This document shows positions 1 through 9,933 of a stretch of 61,371 bases of DNA, in pieces; position 1 is the first letter of the stretch, and every line of letters begins with the position of its first letter. Position numbers and translations under genes: made by a program. The notes below the pieces were generated by a model that did not search any database, had not been told where the DNA came from, and worked only from the letters and a program-made list of their open reading frames with translations. Source of the stretch: Streptomyces corallincola (GTDB taxonomy: Bacteria > Actinomycetota > Actinomycetes > Streptomycetales > Streptomycetaceae); the NCBI RefSeq assembly GCF_019104725.1, contig NZ_JAHRXF010000038.1:1-61371 (forward strand). Reading direction: 5' to 3'.

Positions 1-11
1 CCGAGCGCACT

Positions 12-66
12 GTTCTCCCATCCGTCATCTCCGGTTCGGCTTGGCCGGATCTTTCCTCTCTAGATT
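12..66 (+). promoter_or_regulatory. Candidate PHO-box repeats and promoter of the alkaline phosphatase gene
   Basis: Four 11-nt units run from 12 to 55. The first (GTTCTCC core) and third (GTTCGGC core) resemble the PhoP direct-repeat unit GTTCACC; the second and fourth are poor. They lie just upstream of a -10-like TAGATT at 61-66. PhoP control of secreted phosphatases is established in Streptomyces; assigning this site is inference. Confidence 0.4.
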
Positions 67-104
67 GCAAAGCGCTTGTTTTTGCAGGTTCAAGGGAGGG
101 TTTT

Positions 105-1391
105 GTGAACAGGAACGTGCGGACCGGGCGCTGGGGGGCGGCGGGGGTCGCCGCGGCGGCGGCGGTCGTGGCGACGATGGTGCTGAACCCGACGCTCGGT
201 GCGTCCGCGAGTGCGCCGAAGGCGCCCGCGCAGGCGTCCGCGAAGAACGTCATCTTCATCAACGGCGACGGCATGGGCGCGGCGACGCGTGAGGCGGCGC
301 GGCTTCATCTCGCGGGGCTCCAGGGACAGTTGGGCATGGACCGGCTGCCCGTGTCCGGCCAGCTCACCACCACCCCGGACGACCCGAAGGCCGTCGTCAC
401 CGACTCCGCCGCCGCGGCGACCGCGTGGGCCACGGGCGAGAAGACGTACAACGGCGCGATCAGCGTGGACCCGGACGGCAACCCGCTGCCGACGCTCGGC
501 GCGCAGGCCAAGGCCGCCGGGAAGGCGACCGGTCTGGTGACGACCGCGCAGGTCACGGACGCCTCCCCGGCCGCGTTCTTCTCCAACACCGCCGACCGCG
601 GCAAGCAGGACGAGATCGCCCGCCAGTACCTGGACGTCACCAAGCCCGACGTGATTCTGGGCGGCGGCGAGGACTGGTGGCTGCCCGCGGGCACCCCCGG
701 TGCCTTCCCGGACAAGCCCGCCGAGGACCCCAGCGAGGCCAGCAAGGGCACCAAGGGCAACCTGGTCAACAAGGCCAAGCGGGCTGGCTACACCTACGTC
801 ACCAGCGCCAAGGCCCTCGACAAGGCCAGGGGCGGCAAGCTGCTCGGTCTCTTCGGCAACGAGGAGATGTTCCAGCAGCGTCCCGAGGGCCAGGGCGACG
901 TCTACAACCCCGTCGTGGACCTCGCCACCATGACCGACAAGGCGCTCAAGACGCTCGACAAGAACAAGAAGGGCTTCTTCCTCATGGTCGAGGAAGAGGG
1001 CGTGGACGAGTTCGCGCACCAGAACAACGCCACCCGCGTCCTGCAGTCGATGCAGCAGCTGGAGAAGGCCGTCGCCGTGGCCCGCGCCTACCAGGCCACC
1101 CACCCCGACACCCTCCTCGTCATCACCGGCGACCACGAGACCGGCGGCCTCACGGTCGAGGAGAACGACGCGAACGACGAGTCCGGCACCGGTGTCTCCG
1201 CCGAGGACGGCCCCTTCACCATCCGCGGCAGCGACCGTACGTTCACCATCGACTGGACGACCTCCGGGCACACCAGCGTCGATGTCCCCGTCACCGCCGC
1301 CGGTCCGCTCGCGGGCCGCTTCACCGGCAAGCACGCCAACACCTTCGTCCACGACGTCCTGAGCCAGATCCTGGCCCCCGGCCGTCACTGA
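105..1391 (+). CDS. Secreted alkaline phosphatase (PhoA family)
   Basis: A 428-residue alkaline phosphatase that would release phosphate from organic phosphomonoesters outside the cell. The first 33 or so residues form an export signal with basic N-region and Ala/Val-rich core. Metal-ligand motif FINGDGMG is at about 51-58, the phosphoserine motif DSAAAATAWATG at 100-111 (nucleophile Ser101, close to E. coli Ser102), and the metal-binding GDHETGG at about 342-348, followed by a SGHTS histidine near 388. Length fits the family. GTG at 105 is chosen because GGGAGGG lies 4-10 nt upstream. A strong hairpin follows at 1456-1496. Phosphate-starvation control is likely from the upstream repeats. Confidence 0.92.
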   Translation: MNRNVRTGRWGAAGVAAAAAVVATMVLNPTLGASASAPKAPAQASAKNVIFINGDGMGAATREAARLHLAGLQGQLGMDRLPVSGQLTTTPDDPKAVVTDSAAAATAWATGEKTYNGAISVDPDGNPLPTLGAQAKAAGKATGLVTTAQVTDASPAAFFSNTADRGKQDEIARQYLDVTKPDVILGGGEDWWLPAGTPGAFPDKPAEDPSEASKGTKGNLVNKAKRAGYTYVTSAKALDKARGGKLLGLFGNEEMFQQRPEGQGDVYNPVVDLATMTDKALKTLDKNKKGFFLMVEEEGVDEFAHQNNATRVLQSMQQLEKAVAVARAYQATHPDTLLVITGDHETGGLTVEENDANDESGTGVSAEDGPFTIRGSDRTFTIDWTTSGHTSVDVPVTAAGPLAGRFTGKHANTFVHDVLSQILAPGRH

Positions 1392-1455
1392 CACCCGCGC
1401 CGCCCGGCGCCCCGCGCCTCGCGCCCCGCGCCCCCGTGCTCCGGTGCCCGGCGCA

Positions 1456-1496
1456 CACGGCCCCGGTACGACCCTCCCGGTCGTACCGGGGCCGTG
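1456..1496 (+). terminator. 18-bp hairpin after the alkaline phosphatase
   Basis: Perfect arms 1456-1473 and 1479-1496 with loop CTCCC, 65 nt after the stop codon. No U-tract, as is common in Streptomyces. Confidence 0.75.
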
Positions 1497-2000
1497 GTGT
1501 TCGGGGGCACCCGTGATCCGTCGGCCACCGCCCCCGGCCGACCCGTTCGCCCGCTGCGACGAGGCAGCCGCCCGCGCCCCCGGCGGAGGGCCGGTGCGGA
1601 GGGCCGGTACGGCGGCCCACCGGTCGATGGTGACCGTACGGCCGGTTTCGTATGTGCGTTCGAATACGCCCAACGGGACCGGGTGCGACGCGCCGATGCA
1701 GGCGGATCTGGCCGGAAATGTGCCGGAACGATTCGTCCCTTAGGGCGCCTGTGGCGTGGCTACTCGCCTTCGTGCGTGATGCGGTGACACACGCCAAAAA
1801 GTGGCGATGGGGGTTTATCGACTTGTCATCACGCTTGCGTGCGAATCGGGGCTTCCGGGGTGGTGGCCGGGGTCCCGTTGGGCAACTCTGAACCAGCGAC
1901 GTCGTCAACGAAAGCCAGGGCGGTCGGCCAACCACCCTGGGAAATGGATGCACTTCGACCCCCACAAGGCAGTGAAGTGCTCGTTCACGGAGGAAACAAC
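1497..2000. other. Gene-free stretch before the small secreted protein gene
   Basis: About 500 bases without a convincing gene; the open frames here look like composition artefacts. It is less GC-rich than its surroundings near 1640-1850 and should hold the promoter of the gene at 2001. A short inverted repeat CGCCA-aaaag-TGGCG is at 1792-1806. No clear -35/-10 pair was seen. Confidence 0.4.
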
Positions 2001-2312
2001 ATGGCAAGCATCCGTACCGCCCGCGTCATCGCCGCCGTCTCCGCGCTCCCCCTCGCAGCCGCCCTCTTCACCGGGATCGCTGCCGCGGACAACGGCGCCT
2101 TCGCGGACGACGGATCGAACGCCGGTGTGGCGAGCGTCGTCGGCAGCGGCGTCGGCCACGACAACAACGGGAACTCGTCCACCACCCAGCAGAACGCCGT
2201 CGGCTCCGGCGCCTCGAACCAGAGCAACACCGCCCAGGTCAACGGCTCGGTCTGGTCCGCCATCCAGCAGGGCAACGAGAACGTCGCCATCCACTTCACC
2301 CGCCTCTGGTGA
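2001..2312 (+). CDS. Small secreted Asn/Ser/Gln-rich protein of unknown function
   Basis: A 103-residue protein with a clear signal peptide (about residues 1-29, ending TGIAAA) and a short mature part rich in Asn, Ser, Gln and Gly, with segments such as NNGNSSTTQQNAVGSG and a final HFTRLW. GGAGG sits 7 nt before ATG 2001. The spacing of polar and Val/Ala residues recalls small secreted surface proteins of streptomycetes, but the chaplin motif and rodlin features are absent, so no family is assigned. It stands alone and is closed by two consecutive hairpins. Confidence 0.75.
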   Translation: MASIRTARVIAAVSALPLAAALFTGIAAADNGAFADDGSNAGVASVVGSGVGHDNNGNSSTTQQNAVGSGASNQSNTAQVNGSVWSAIQQGNENVAIHFTRLW

Positions 2313-2320
2313 CCCTCCGC

Positions 2321-2347
2321 CGGGACCCCTCCCGCTGAGGGGTCCCG
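2321..2347 (+). terminator. 10-bp hairpin after the small secreted protein gene
   Basis: Arms 2321-2330 and 2338-2347 are perfectly complementary, 9 nt after the stop. Confidence 0.7.
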
Positions 2348-2371
2348 TGGGGTGTGCTCCGGGGCGCGGTG

Positions 2372-2413
2372 CGCCTGCGCGGCGGTACTTCGGTACCGCC
2401 GCGCAGGCGTTTT
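2372..2413 (+). terminator. Strong 17-bp intrinsic terminator with TTCG tetraloop
   Basis: Arms 2372-2388 and 2393-2409 are perfectly complementary across a TTCG loop and are followed by TTTT (2410-2413). It isolates the upstream gene from the sigma factor gene. Confidence 0.9.
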
Positions 2414-2553
2414 CCCGTACGGGGTGGGAACCGTGCCGGGTCGGCCGGACCGACCACCCCTTCTCCGCCGTTTTTCCGTAGGGGGCGGGCACCGTGCCGC
2501 CGCGCGCCCCCGAGACCGCCCCTACCCCGTCCCCGAGACGCCGTCCGCCTCTC

Positions 2554-2604
2554 CTCCACCCACAGGAGGTGGAGCCACCCCTACCCCTCCACCCAGAGGT
2601 GGAG
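2554..2604. promoter_or_regulatory. Two inverted repeats CTCCACC-n-GGTGGAG upstream of the ECF sigma gene
   Basis: The first copy spans 2554-2574 and the second 2587-2604. Each has perfect 7-bp arms, and copy starts are 33 bp apart, about three helical turns. They end 58 bp before the sigma start codon, so an operator for a dimeric regulator is plausible. Confidence 0.45.
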
Positions 2605-2661
2605 CCGGTTTCCACTCCTGGGGTCGATCCGCCGGGGCCGCTCCGCTTCTAGCGTTGAGCC

Positions 2662-3279
2662 ATGACCACTCCCGTCCGCATCAGCGCCCCGGCCGCCGCC
2701 GTACCGGGCCCCGCCGTCCCGGTGGGTTCCGGGCTGCGCGCACCGGACCGTCCACGGGACCGCCGGGGCGGCGGGAACCTCGCGTACCCCTCCTTCGCGT
2801 CGTACGTCCGCGCCCGCCAGCCCGTCCTGCTGCGCGCCGCCCGCTCGCTCACCGCCAACCCCAGCGACGCCGAGGACCTGCTCCAGACCGCGCTGACCAA
2901 GACGTACGTCGCCTGGGAGCGCATCGAGGACCACGGCGCGCTGGACGGCTATGTCCGCCGCGCCCTGCTGAACACCCGGACCTCGCAGTGGCGCCGCCGC
3001 CGGGTGGACGAGTTCGCCTGCGACGAACTGCCCGAACCCGAGCCGATACCCGGCGGGGACGACCCGGCGGAGCGGCAGGCCCTGCGGGACGCCATGTGGC
3101 GCGCGATCACCCGGCTCCCCGACCGCCAGCGCGCGATGGTCGTGCTCCGGTACTACGAGGATCTCAGCGAGGCCCAGACCGCCGAGGTGCTCGGCGTCTC
3201 GGTCGGCACGGTCAAGTCGGCGGTCTCCCGCGCCCTCGGCAAGCTGCGGGACGACCCGGAACTGGGCCCGGTCCGCTGA
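2662..3279 (+). CDS. ECF-type RNA polymerase sigma factor (SigE family)
   Basis: A 205-residue sigma-70 factor with regions 2 and 4 only. Region 2 (about 50-115) has the ECF core around ANPSDAEDLLQTALTKTY, and region 4 (about 140-200) has LPDRQRAMVVLRYYEDLS followed by the helix-turn-helix SVGTVKSAVSRALGKLR. About 45 residues of Pro/Ala-rich N-terminal extension precede region 2. No anti-sigma gene is adjacent, so how it is held inactive is not visible. No Shine-Dalgarno precedes ATG 2662, but TAGCGT at 2650-2655 lies 6 nt upstream, suggesting a leaderless message. Two inverted repeats further upstream suggest control of its own transcription. Confidence 0.88.
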   Translation: MTTPVRISAPAAAVPGPAVPVGSGLRAPDRPRDRRGGGNLAYPSFASYVRARQPVLLRAARSLTANPSDAEDLLQTALTKTYVAWERIEDHGALDGYVRRALLNTRTSQWRRRRVDEFACDELPEPEPIPGGDDPAERQALRDAMWRAITRLPDRQRAMVVLRYYEDLSEAQTAEVLGVSVGTVKSAVSRALGKLRDDPELGPVR

Positions 3280-3343
3280 GGGCGGCCCGCACGGAGGGTG
3301 CCCCGTCGCTCCGCACCCCGTGATCGATCACCACGACCTAGTG

Positions 3344-3361
3344 ACATACCGCGCGGTATGT
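3344..3361. promoter_or_regulatory. Perfect 18-bp palindrome, TetR-type operator
   Basis: ACATACCGCGCGGTATGT at 3344-3361 is a perfect palindrome, 66 bp before the acyl-CoA synthetase start. Its core has the form of many TetR/AcrR operators that control fatty-acid and lipid genes in actinobacteria. The regulator is not adjacent. Confidence 0.6.
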
Positions 3362-3427
3362 GCGCAGAATCAGGCCGGACCGTTCGACTTCACCGCGCAG
3401 GGCGACGACGCCCGAGGGAGGGACGCC

Positions 3428-5083
<1,656 letters not shown>

Positions 5084-5107
5084 CCCACCGCCCCGCCCGA
5101 CCGTGAC

Positions 5108-5134
5108 GGCACCGGAGCCACCAACTCCGGTGCC
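5108..5134 (+). terminator. 10-bp hairpin after the acyl-CoA synthetase
   Basis: Arms 5108-5117 and 5125-5134 (GGCACCGGAG / CTCCGGTGCC) around a 7-nt loop, 24 nt past the stop. Confidence 0.7.
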
Positions 5135-5192
5135 GCACCAGGGCGTGCGACCCCACGAGGGCGTACGGCCAGGCCAGGCCGTACGACCACCC

Positions 5193-5244
5193 CAGGCCGT
5201 ACGCCGGTCGGCATGCCGCAGGCCGTACGCCGATCAGCGTGCCG
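5193..5244. repeat. Tandem 26-bp direct repeat
   Basis: Two head-to-tail copies (5193-5218 and 5219-5244) beginning CAGGCCGTACGCCG. A partial further copy lies near 5173-5185. It sits at the convergent junction of the acyl-CoA synthetase and the kinase gene. Confidence 0.6.
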
Positions 5245-5250
5245 TGCGCC

Positions 5251-8200
5251 TCAGTTGACGCCGATCCGCGCCAGCAGATCCACGATCCGGGACTGCACCT
5301 CGGTGCTGGTGGAGCGCTCGGCGAGGAAGAGGACGGTCTCGCCGGAGGCCAGCCGGGGGAGGTCGGCGGGTTCGACGGCGGCGGTGTAGACGACCAGCGG
5401 GGTGCGGTTCAACTGCCCGTTGGCGCGCAGCCAGTCGATGATCCCGGTCGCCCCGGCCTCCCGGCGGTGCACCTGCATCAGGTCCATCACCACGAGGTTG
5501 GGCCGCAGTTGCCCGGCGAGCGTCACCGCGTCGGCGTCGTTCCCGGCCCGCGCGACCTGCATGCCCCGCCGCTCCAGCGCGGAGGTCAGCGCGAGCGCGA
5601 TCTCCGCGTGCTCCTCGATGAGCAGGACGCGCGGCGGATGCTGCTCGCTGTCGCGCGGCGCCAGCGCCTTCAGCAGGACGGCCGGATCGGCGCCGTACGC
5701 CGCCTCGCGGGTCGCCTGCCCGAGCCCGGCCGTCACCAGCACCGGGACCTCGGCCGCGACCGCCGCCTGGCGCAGCGACTGGAGCGCGGTCCGGGTGATG
5801 GGGCCGGTCAGCGGGTCCACGAACAGCGCGGCGGGGAACGCCGCGATCTGCGCGTCCACCTCGTCGCGGGAGTGCACGACGACGGGCCGGTACCCCCGGT
5901 CGCTCAGCGCCTGCTGGGTGGTCGCGTCCGGCGCGGGCCAGACCAGCAGCCGACGCGGGTTGTCCAGCGGCTCCGGGGGCAGCTCGTCGTCGAGCGGCTG
6001 CTCGCGCGGGGTGTCCGCGATCTCCACGGCACCACCGGGACCGTCCAGCGGCTCGGGCCCCTCGTCGGCGTCCGCGTCCGGTGCTCCTATGGCGTACGAC
6101 CGTCCGGCGCCCTCGGTGCCGGGCGCGGTGCGGTTCGGCGCGGGGCGCGGGGGCTGCGCGGCGGCGGGTGCGGCCGGCTGCTCACCGGTGCCGCCCGGCT
6201 GCGCACCGGCGGCGGGCGCCGGGTCGGGCTGCTGCGACTCCGGGCGGGCGGCCGGGGTGCCCAGCTTGCGGCGCCGTCCGCCGCCCGCCGTGCCGTGCGG
6301 CGGCGGGGTCGCGGTCGGCTGCTGCACCTGCGCGGCCTGCCGGGTGAACGGCACGCCCTGGCCCAGCGTGCGCACGCTGATCGCGCGCCCCTGGGTGGAG
6401 TGGGGGTCGGCGGCGGGCGCCGCGTTCTCGGCGGGCAGCGGCTGCGCGCTGCGCGCCGGAGCCGCACCGGCACCGGTACCCGTGTGCTCCGGCGGGAGCG
6501 GGGTGCCCGCCGCCGGGGTGCCCGGTCCGGCGGGCCGAGCGGCGCGGGGAGCCTGGACCGCCGGGGCCTGGGCGCCCGCGTCCGTGCCGGGCCACTGCTG
6601 CGGAACCGTGGCGGCGGGGGGCTGCGCGGGTACGGGCTGTCCGGGTGCCGCCTCCGCCGGGAGGGGCTGGGCCTGCGGCTGGGGTACGGCGGCCGGAGCC
6701 GACGGCGCCGGAACGTGCGCGGACGCACCGGAGTTGCCCTGCGCCGGGATCGGCTGCCCACCGGAGCCGGGGCCGCCCTGACCGGCACTCGTACCGTGGC
6801 TCCCCGGCCCCTGACCACCGGCCGCCTGCGCGGGTACGGCGGCCTCGGCCCGCTCGGGAACACCGCCGGGACCGACAGCGCCCGCAGAACCGGTCGCACC
6901 GGCATCGGACTCGTCGTCCGGCTCCATCGTCCCGGTCACTGACGCGGCGGCCCGAAGCACCTGCCCCGGCTGGAGAGCCTGCCCCGGCTGAAGCACCTGC
7001 CCCGGCTGGAGCAGCTGACCGGGACCACCCGGCACCGGCGCGCCCTGCTGCGGAACCAGCGGTACGGCCGGACCGCCGGGCGCCACCCGCACCCCGGCCG
7101 CCTGGGCACCCGGCGCGTGCTGCGCGGCGGCACCCACCCCGGCGGCCTGCGGCGCCTCCTCGGCGTCCGCCCCACCGTCCGGCCGGGCCACGGCACGCCG
7201 ACGCCGACCGGTCGGCGCGCTGGTCGGATGCGGCTGCGGCGGGGTGTGGTCCCCGCTCTGGTCCACGGGCACGGCGTCGTGCCGGCCCGCTTCCGCGACA
7301 CCCGTCCCGGCAGCACCGGGCGCGCCCGGGGGCGCGGCGGCGGGTTCCGGGGCGCGGTCGGCGGCGGCCGGGGGGAGCGCGAAGACCGTACGCGCGCCGG
7401 TCTCCTGCGCGGCGGCCCGCTCGGCGGCGGCGGCCAGCGCCCGGCGACGTCGCCCGGTGGGCGGCTCACCCGAGCCGCCGTCCGCACCGGAGGCGTCCGC
7501 ACCCGAACCGTCCGCACCCGAACCGTCCGCCACCGAGCCGCCGGAGCCGGAGGGCAGGGCGGGCGGAAGGGCCGCCGGAGCCTGCGAAGGGGCCTGCTCG
7601 GAGCCGTTACGGCCGTGCTGTCCCGCGGGAACGCCCTGCGGCGGTACGGTCCCGCCGGGCGGTACGGCCGCGCCGAGCCCGCTGTTGGCCGCCGGGGTAC
7701 CGGCCGCGTGCTCGGCGGCCGTCATCACGGCACCCTCGGAGACCCCCGCCAGACCCGCACCACCAGGCACACCGGCCACACCGGCCGCATCGGCCGCATC
7801 GGCATCGCCCTCCGCACCCGCACCGGAGTCCACACCCGCACCGGAGTCGGCAGCCCGCCCGCGTCGCCGCCCGGTCCCTCCGGAGGCGCCCGTCGAAGAG
7901 GCGCCCTCCCCCTCGTGACCGCTCGGAGCCGCGCCCGTGCCCGTGTCCACGCCCTCGTCCCCGGCCGCCGCGCGCCGACGCCGTCGTCCGGTGGGCGCCG
8001 AGGACTCGCCGCCCTCGTCGCCGGACTCGCCGTCCAGGAACGCGTCGGTGGAACCCCGGCGCGCCCGGCGCCGCCCGCCGCCCGCCGCCTGCTCACCGGG
8101 CAGGGCGAGTTCGGCACCCGGCGCTTCCCCGGTGACCGCCGTGATCGCCGTGGCCGCCGGGGCCGGGGTGGCCGTCGGGGCCGGGGTGGCCGACGGACCG

Positions 8201-9933
8201 GCCCCGAGCGCGGGCATCGCGGCGGCCGGGACCGCGCCCGCGCCGCCGCCTAGCGGCACTTCGAGGACGTACGCGCTGCCGCTCATGCCCGGCACCTCGT
8301 GCGTCTGGAGCACCCCGCCGTGCGCGCGGACGATCCCGCGCACCATCGGCTCGTGCACCGGGTCGCCGCCGGGGTACGGCCCGCGCACCTCGATCCGCGC
8401 GACCTCGCCGCGCTGCGCCGCCGCGACCACGACCGTGTTGTCCAGGTAACCGCCCGCCGACAGCGGGGTGTTGCCGGTGGCGTCCACCCCGGCGACGTCC
8501 GCGACCAGATGCGCGAGCGCGGTGGCGAGCCGCTGCGGGTCCACCTCGGCCTCGATCGGCGGGGCGTGCACGGCGAACTGCACCCGGCCCGGCCCGATCA
8601 GCTCGACCGCGCCCTCCACCCCGGCCGCGACGACCGCGTCCAGCATGACCTTCGTCCGGGAGATGTCCTCGGTGCCCGCGTCGAGGCGCTGGTAGCCGAG
8701 GACGTTGTCGATGAGGGTGGTGATGCGGGAGTAACCGGCCGACAGGTGGTGCAGCACCTGATTGGCCTCGGGCCACAACTGCCCGGCGTCGTCGGCCGCG
8801 AGGGCGGACAGATCACGGCGCAGCTCGTCCAGCGGGCCGCGCAGCGAGCGGGCGAGCAGCGTCAGCAACTGCTCGTGCCGGGCGGCGAGCGCCTCGTACC
8901 GGTCCTTCTCGCGCTCGGCGAGCGCCGCGTACCGGTCCTCGCCGGACGCGATCTCCTCCTCGTGCTTCTCGCGCAGCCCCCCGACCTCGGCCGCGTGCTT
9001 CTCCCGCAGCTCCTCCACCTCGGAGACGTGCTGCTGGCGCAGCGCGGTCAGATCGGAGGCGTGCTCCTCGGAGAGCCGCTCCAACTCCTCGGCGTGCGCC
9101 TTCTCCAGCGCGTCCTTCTCGTCCGCGAGCGTGTCGTACGGCCGCCGGTCCGCGAAGGTCATCACGGCGCCGACGAGCTGGTCCCCGTCGCGCACCGGCG
9201 CGGTCGTCAGATCGACCGAGACCTGCTCGTCCCCCTTGGACCACAGCACCTGCCCGCGCACCCGGTGCTTGCGCCCGGAGCGCAGGGTGTCCGCGAGCGG
9301 CGACTCGCCGTACGGGAACGGGGAGCCGTCGGCGCGCGAGTGCAGGACGAGGTTGTGCAGCTCCTTGCCGCCCAGTTCGCCCGCGCGGTAGCCCAGTATC
9401 TGCGCGGCGGCCGGGTTGACGAGGACGATCCGCCCGTCGGTGTCCGTGCCGACCACGCCCTCGGACGCGGCGCGCAGGATCATCTCCGTCTGCCGCTGCG
9501 AGCGCGCGAGTTCGGCCTCGGTGTCCACGGTCCCGGACAGGTCCCGTACGACGATCATCAGCAGCTCGTCGCCGGTGTAGCCGTAACCGTCGTACGCCTG
9601 CTGGCCGTTCTCCAGGTTCGCGCTGGTGACCTCGACCGGGAACTCGGCGCCGTCGGTGCGGCGGGCGATCATCCGGGTCGGCTTGGCCAGGCCGCGCGGG
9701 TCCATGTGGTCGGGGCGGCGCATCGAGCCCGGGATCAGCCGGGAGTCGAACTCCGGCAGCAGATCGAGCAGCCCGCGCCCCACCAGCGCCGTACCCGGCG
9801 ACTCGAACGCCTCCAGCGCGATGGTGTTCGCGTTCACGACGGTCCCGTTGGCGTTGACCAGGACCAACGCGTCGGGCAGCGCGTCGAGTATGGCTGCGAG
9901 GCGAGCAGCGCCTCGGGATGGCCTGCTGCTCAC
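5251..9933 (-). CDS. Large PAS / histidine-kinase-like / receiver protein, probable pseudo-kinase
   Basis: A 1560-residue cytoplasmic protein with no membrane segment. Visible parts: PAS domain about 10-130, second PAS about 140-265, an acidic/basic coiled coil about 270-360, a DHp-like helix pair about 355-430, a GHKL-like segment about 465-565, a disordered Pro/Ala/Gln/Gly linker about 566-1325, and two receiver-like domains about 1325-1430 and 1432-1558. Where kinases have SHELRTPL this protein has ARSLRGPL, replacing the phospho-acceptor His. The ATP-lid glycine boxes are also not recognisable. The last receiver keeps VVMDL (Asp about 1482) and an acidic EE pair, but the usual Lys is replaced in LAERS. 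GTG 9933 is chosen for GGGAGGAAG just upstream; a TTG-initiated frame could begin at 9987. It may signal by protein contacts rather than phosphotransfer. Confidence 0.82.
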   Translation of the reverse strand: MSSRPSRGAARLAAILDALPDALVLVNANGTVVNANTIALEAFESPGTALVGRGLLDLLPEFDSRLIPGSMRRPDHMDPRGLAKPTRMIARRTDGAEFPVEVTSANLENGQQAYDGYGYTGDELLMIVVRDLSGTVDTEAELARSQRQTEMILRAASEGVVGTDTDGRIVLVNPAAAQILGYRAGELGGKELHNLVLHSRADGSPFPYGESPLADTLRSGRKHRVRGQVLWSKGDEQVSVDLTTAPVRDGDQLVGAVMTFADRRPYDTLADEKDALEKAHAEELERLSEEHASDLTALRQQHVSEVEELREKHAAEVGGLREKHEEEIASGEDRYAALAEREKDRYEALAARHEQLLTLLARSLRGPLDELRRDLSALAADDAGQLWPEANQVLHHLSAGYSRITTLIDNVLGYQRLDAGTEDISRTKVMLDAVVAAGVEGAVELIGPGRVQFAVHAPPIEAEVDPQRLATALAHLVADVAGVDATGNTPLSAGGYLDNTVVVAAAQRGEVARIEVRGPYPGGDPVHEPMVRGIVRAHGGVLQTHEVPGMSGSAYVLEVPLGGGAGAVPAAAMPALGAGPSATPAPTATPAPAATAITAVTGEAPGAELALPGEQAAGGGRRRARRGSTDAFLDGESGDEGGESSAPTGRRRRRAAAGDEGVDTGTGAAPSGHEGEGASSTGASGGTGRRRGRAADSGAGVDSGAGAEGDADAADAAGVAGVPGGAGLAGVSEGAVMTAAEHAAGTPAANSGLGAAVPPGGTVPPQGVPAGQHGRNGSEQAPSQAPAALPPALPSGSGGSVADGSGADGSGADASGADGGSGEPPTGRRRRALAAAAERAAAQETGARTVFALPPAAADRAPEPAAAPPGAPGAAGTGVAEAGRHDAVPVDQSGDHTPPQPHPTSAPTGRRRRAVARPDGGADAEEAPQAAGVGAAAQHAPGAQAAGVRVAPGGPAVPLVPQQGAPVPGGPGQLLQPGQVLQPGQALQPGQVLRAAASVTGTMEPDDESDAGATGSAGAVGPGGVPERAEAAVPAQAAGGQGPGSHGTSAGQGGPGSGGQPIPAQGNSGASAHVPAPSAPAAVPQPQAQPLPAEAAPGQPVPAQPPAATVPQQWPGTDAGAQAPAVQAPRAARPAGPGTPAAGTPLPPEHTGTGAGAAPARSAQPLPAENAAPAADPHSTQGRAISVRTLGQGVPFTRQAAQVQQPTATPPPHGTAGGGRRRKLGTPAARPESQQPDPAPAAGAQPGGTGEQPAAPAAAQPPRPAPNRTAPGTEGAGRSYAIGAPDADADEGPEPLDGPGGAVEIADTPREQPLDDELPPEPLDNPRRLLVWPAPDATTQQALSDRGYRPVVVHSRDEVDAQIAAFPAALFVDPLTGPITRTALQSLRQAAVAAEVPVLVTAGLGQATREAAYGADPAVLLKALAPRDSEQHPPRVLLIEEHAEIALALTSALERRGMQVARAGNDADAVTLAGQLRPNLVVMDLMQVHRREAGATGIIDWLRANGQLNRTPLVVYTAAVEPADLPRLASGETVLFLAERSTSTEVQSRIVDLLARIGVN

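Noticed and set aside
90..1673. 527-residue open frame on the minus strand
   Set aside because: Antisense to the alkaline phosphatase; Arg/Gly/Val-rich composition typical of GC-rich shadow frames and no domain.
2001..2312. Chaplin or rodlin
   Set aside because: Lacks the chaplin GN-rich hydrophobic core with Cys pairs and the rodlin length and motifs.
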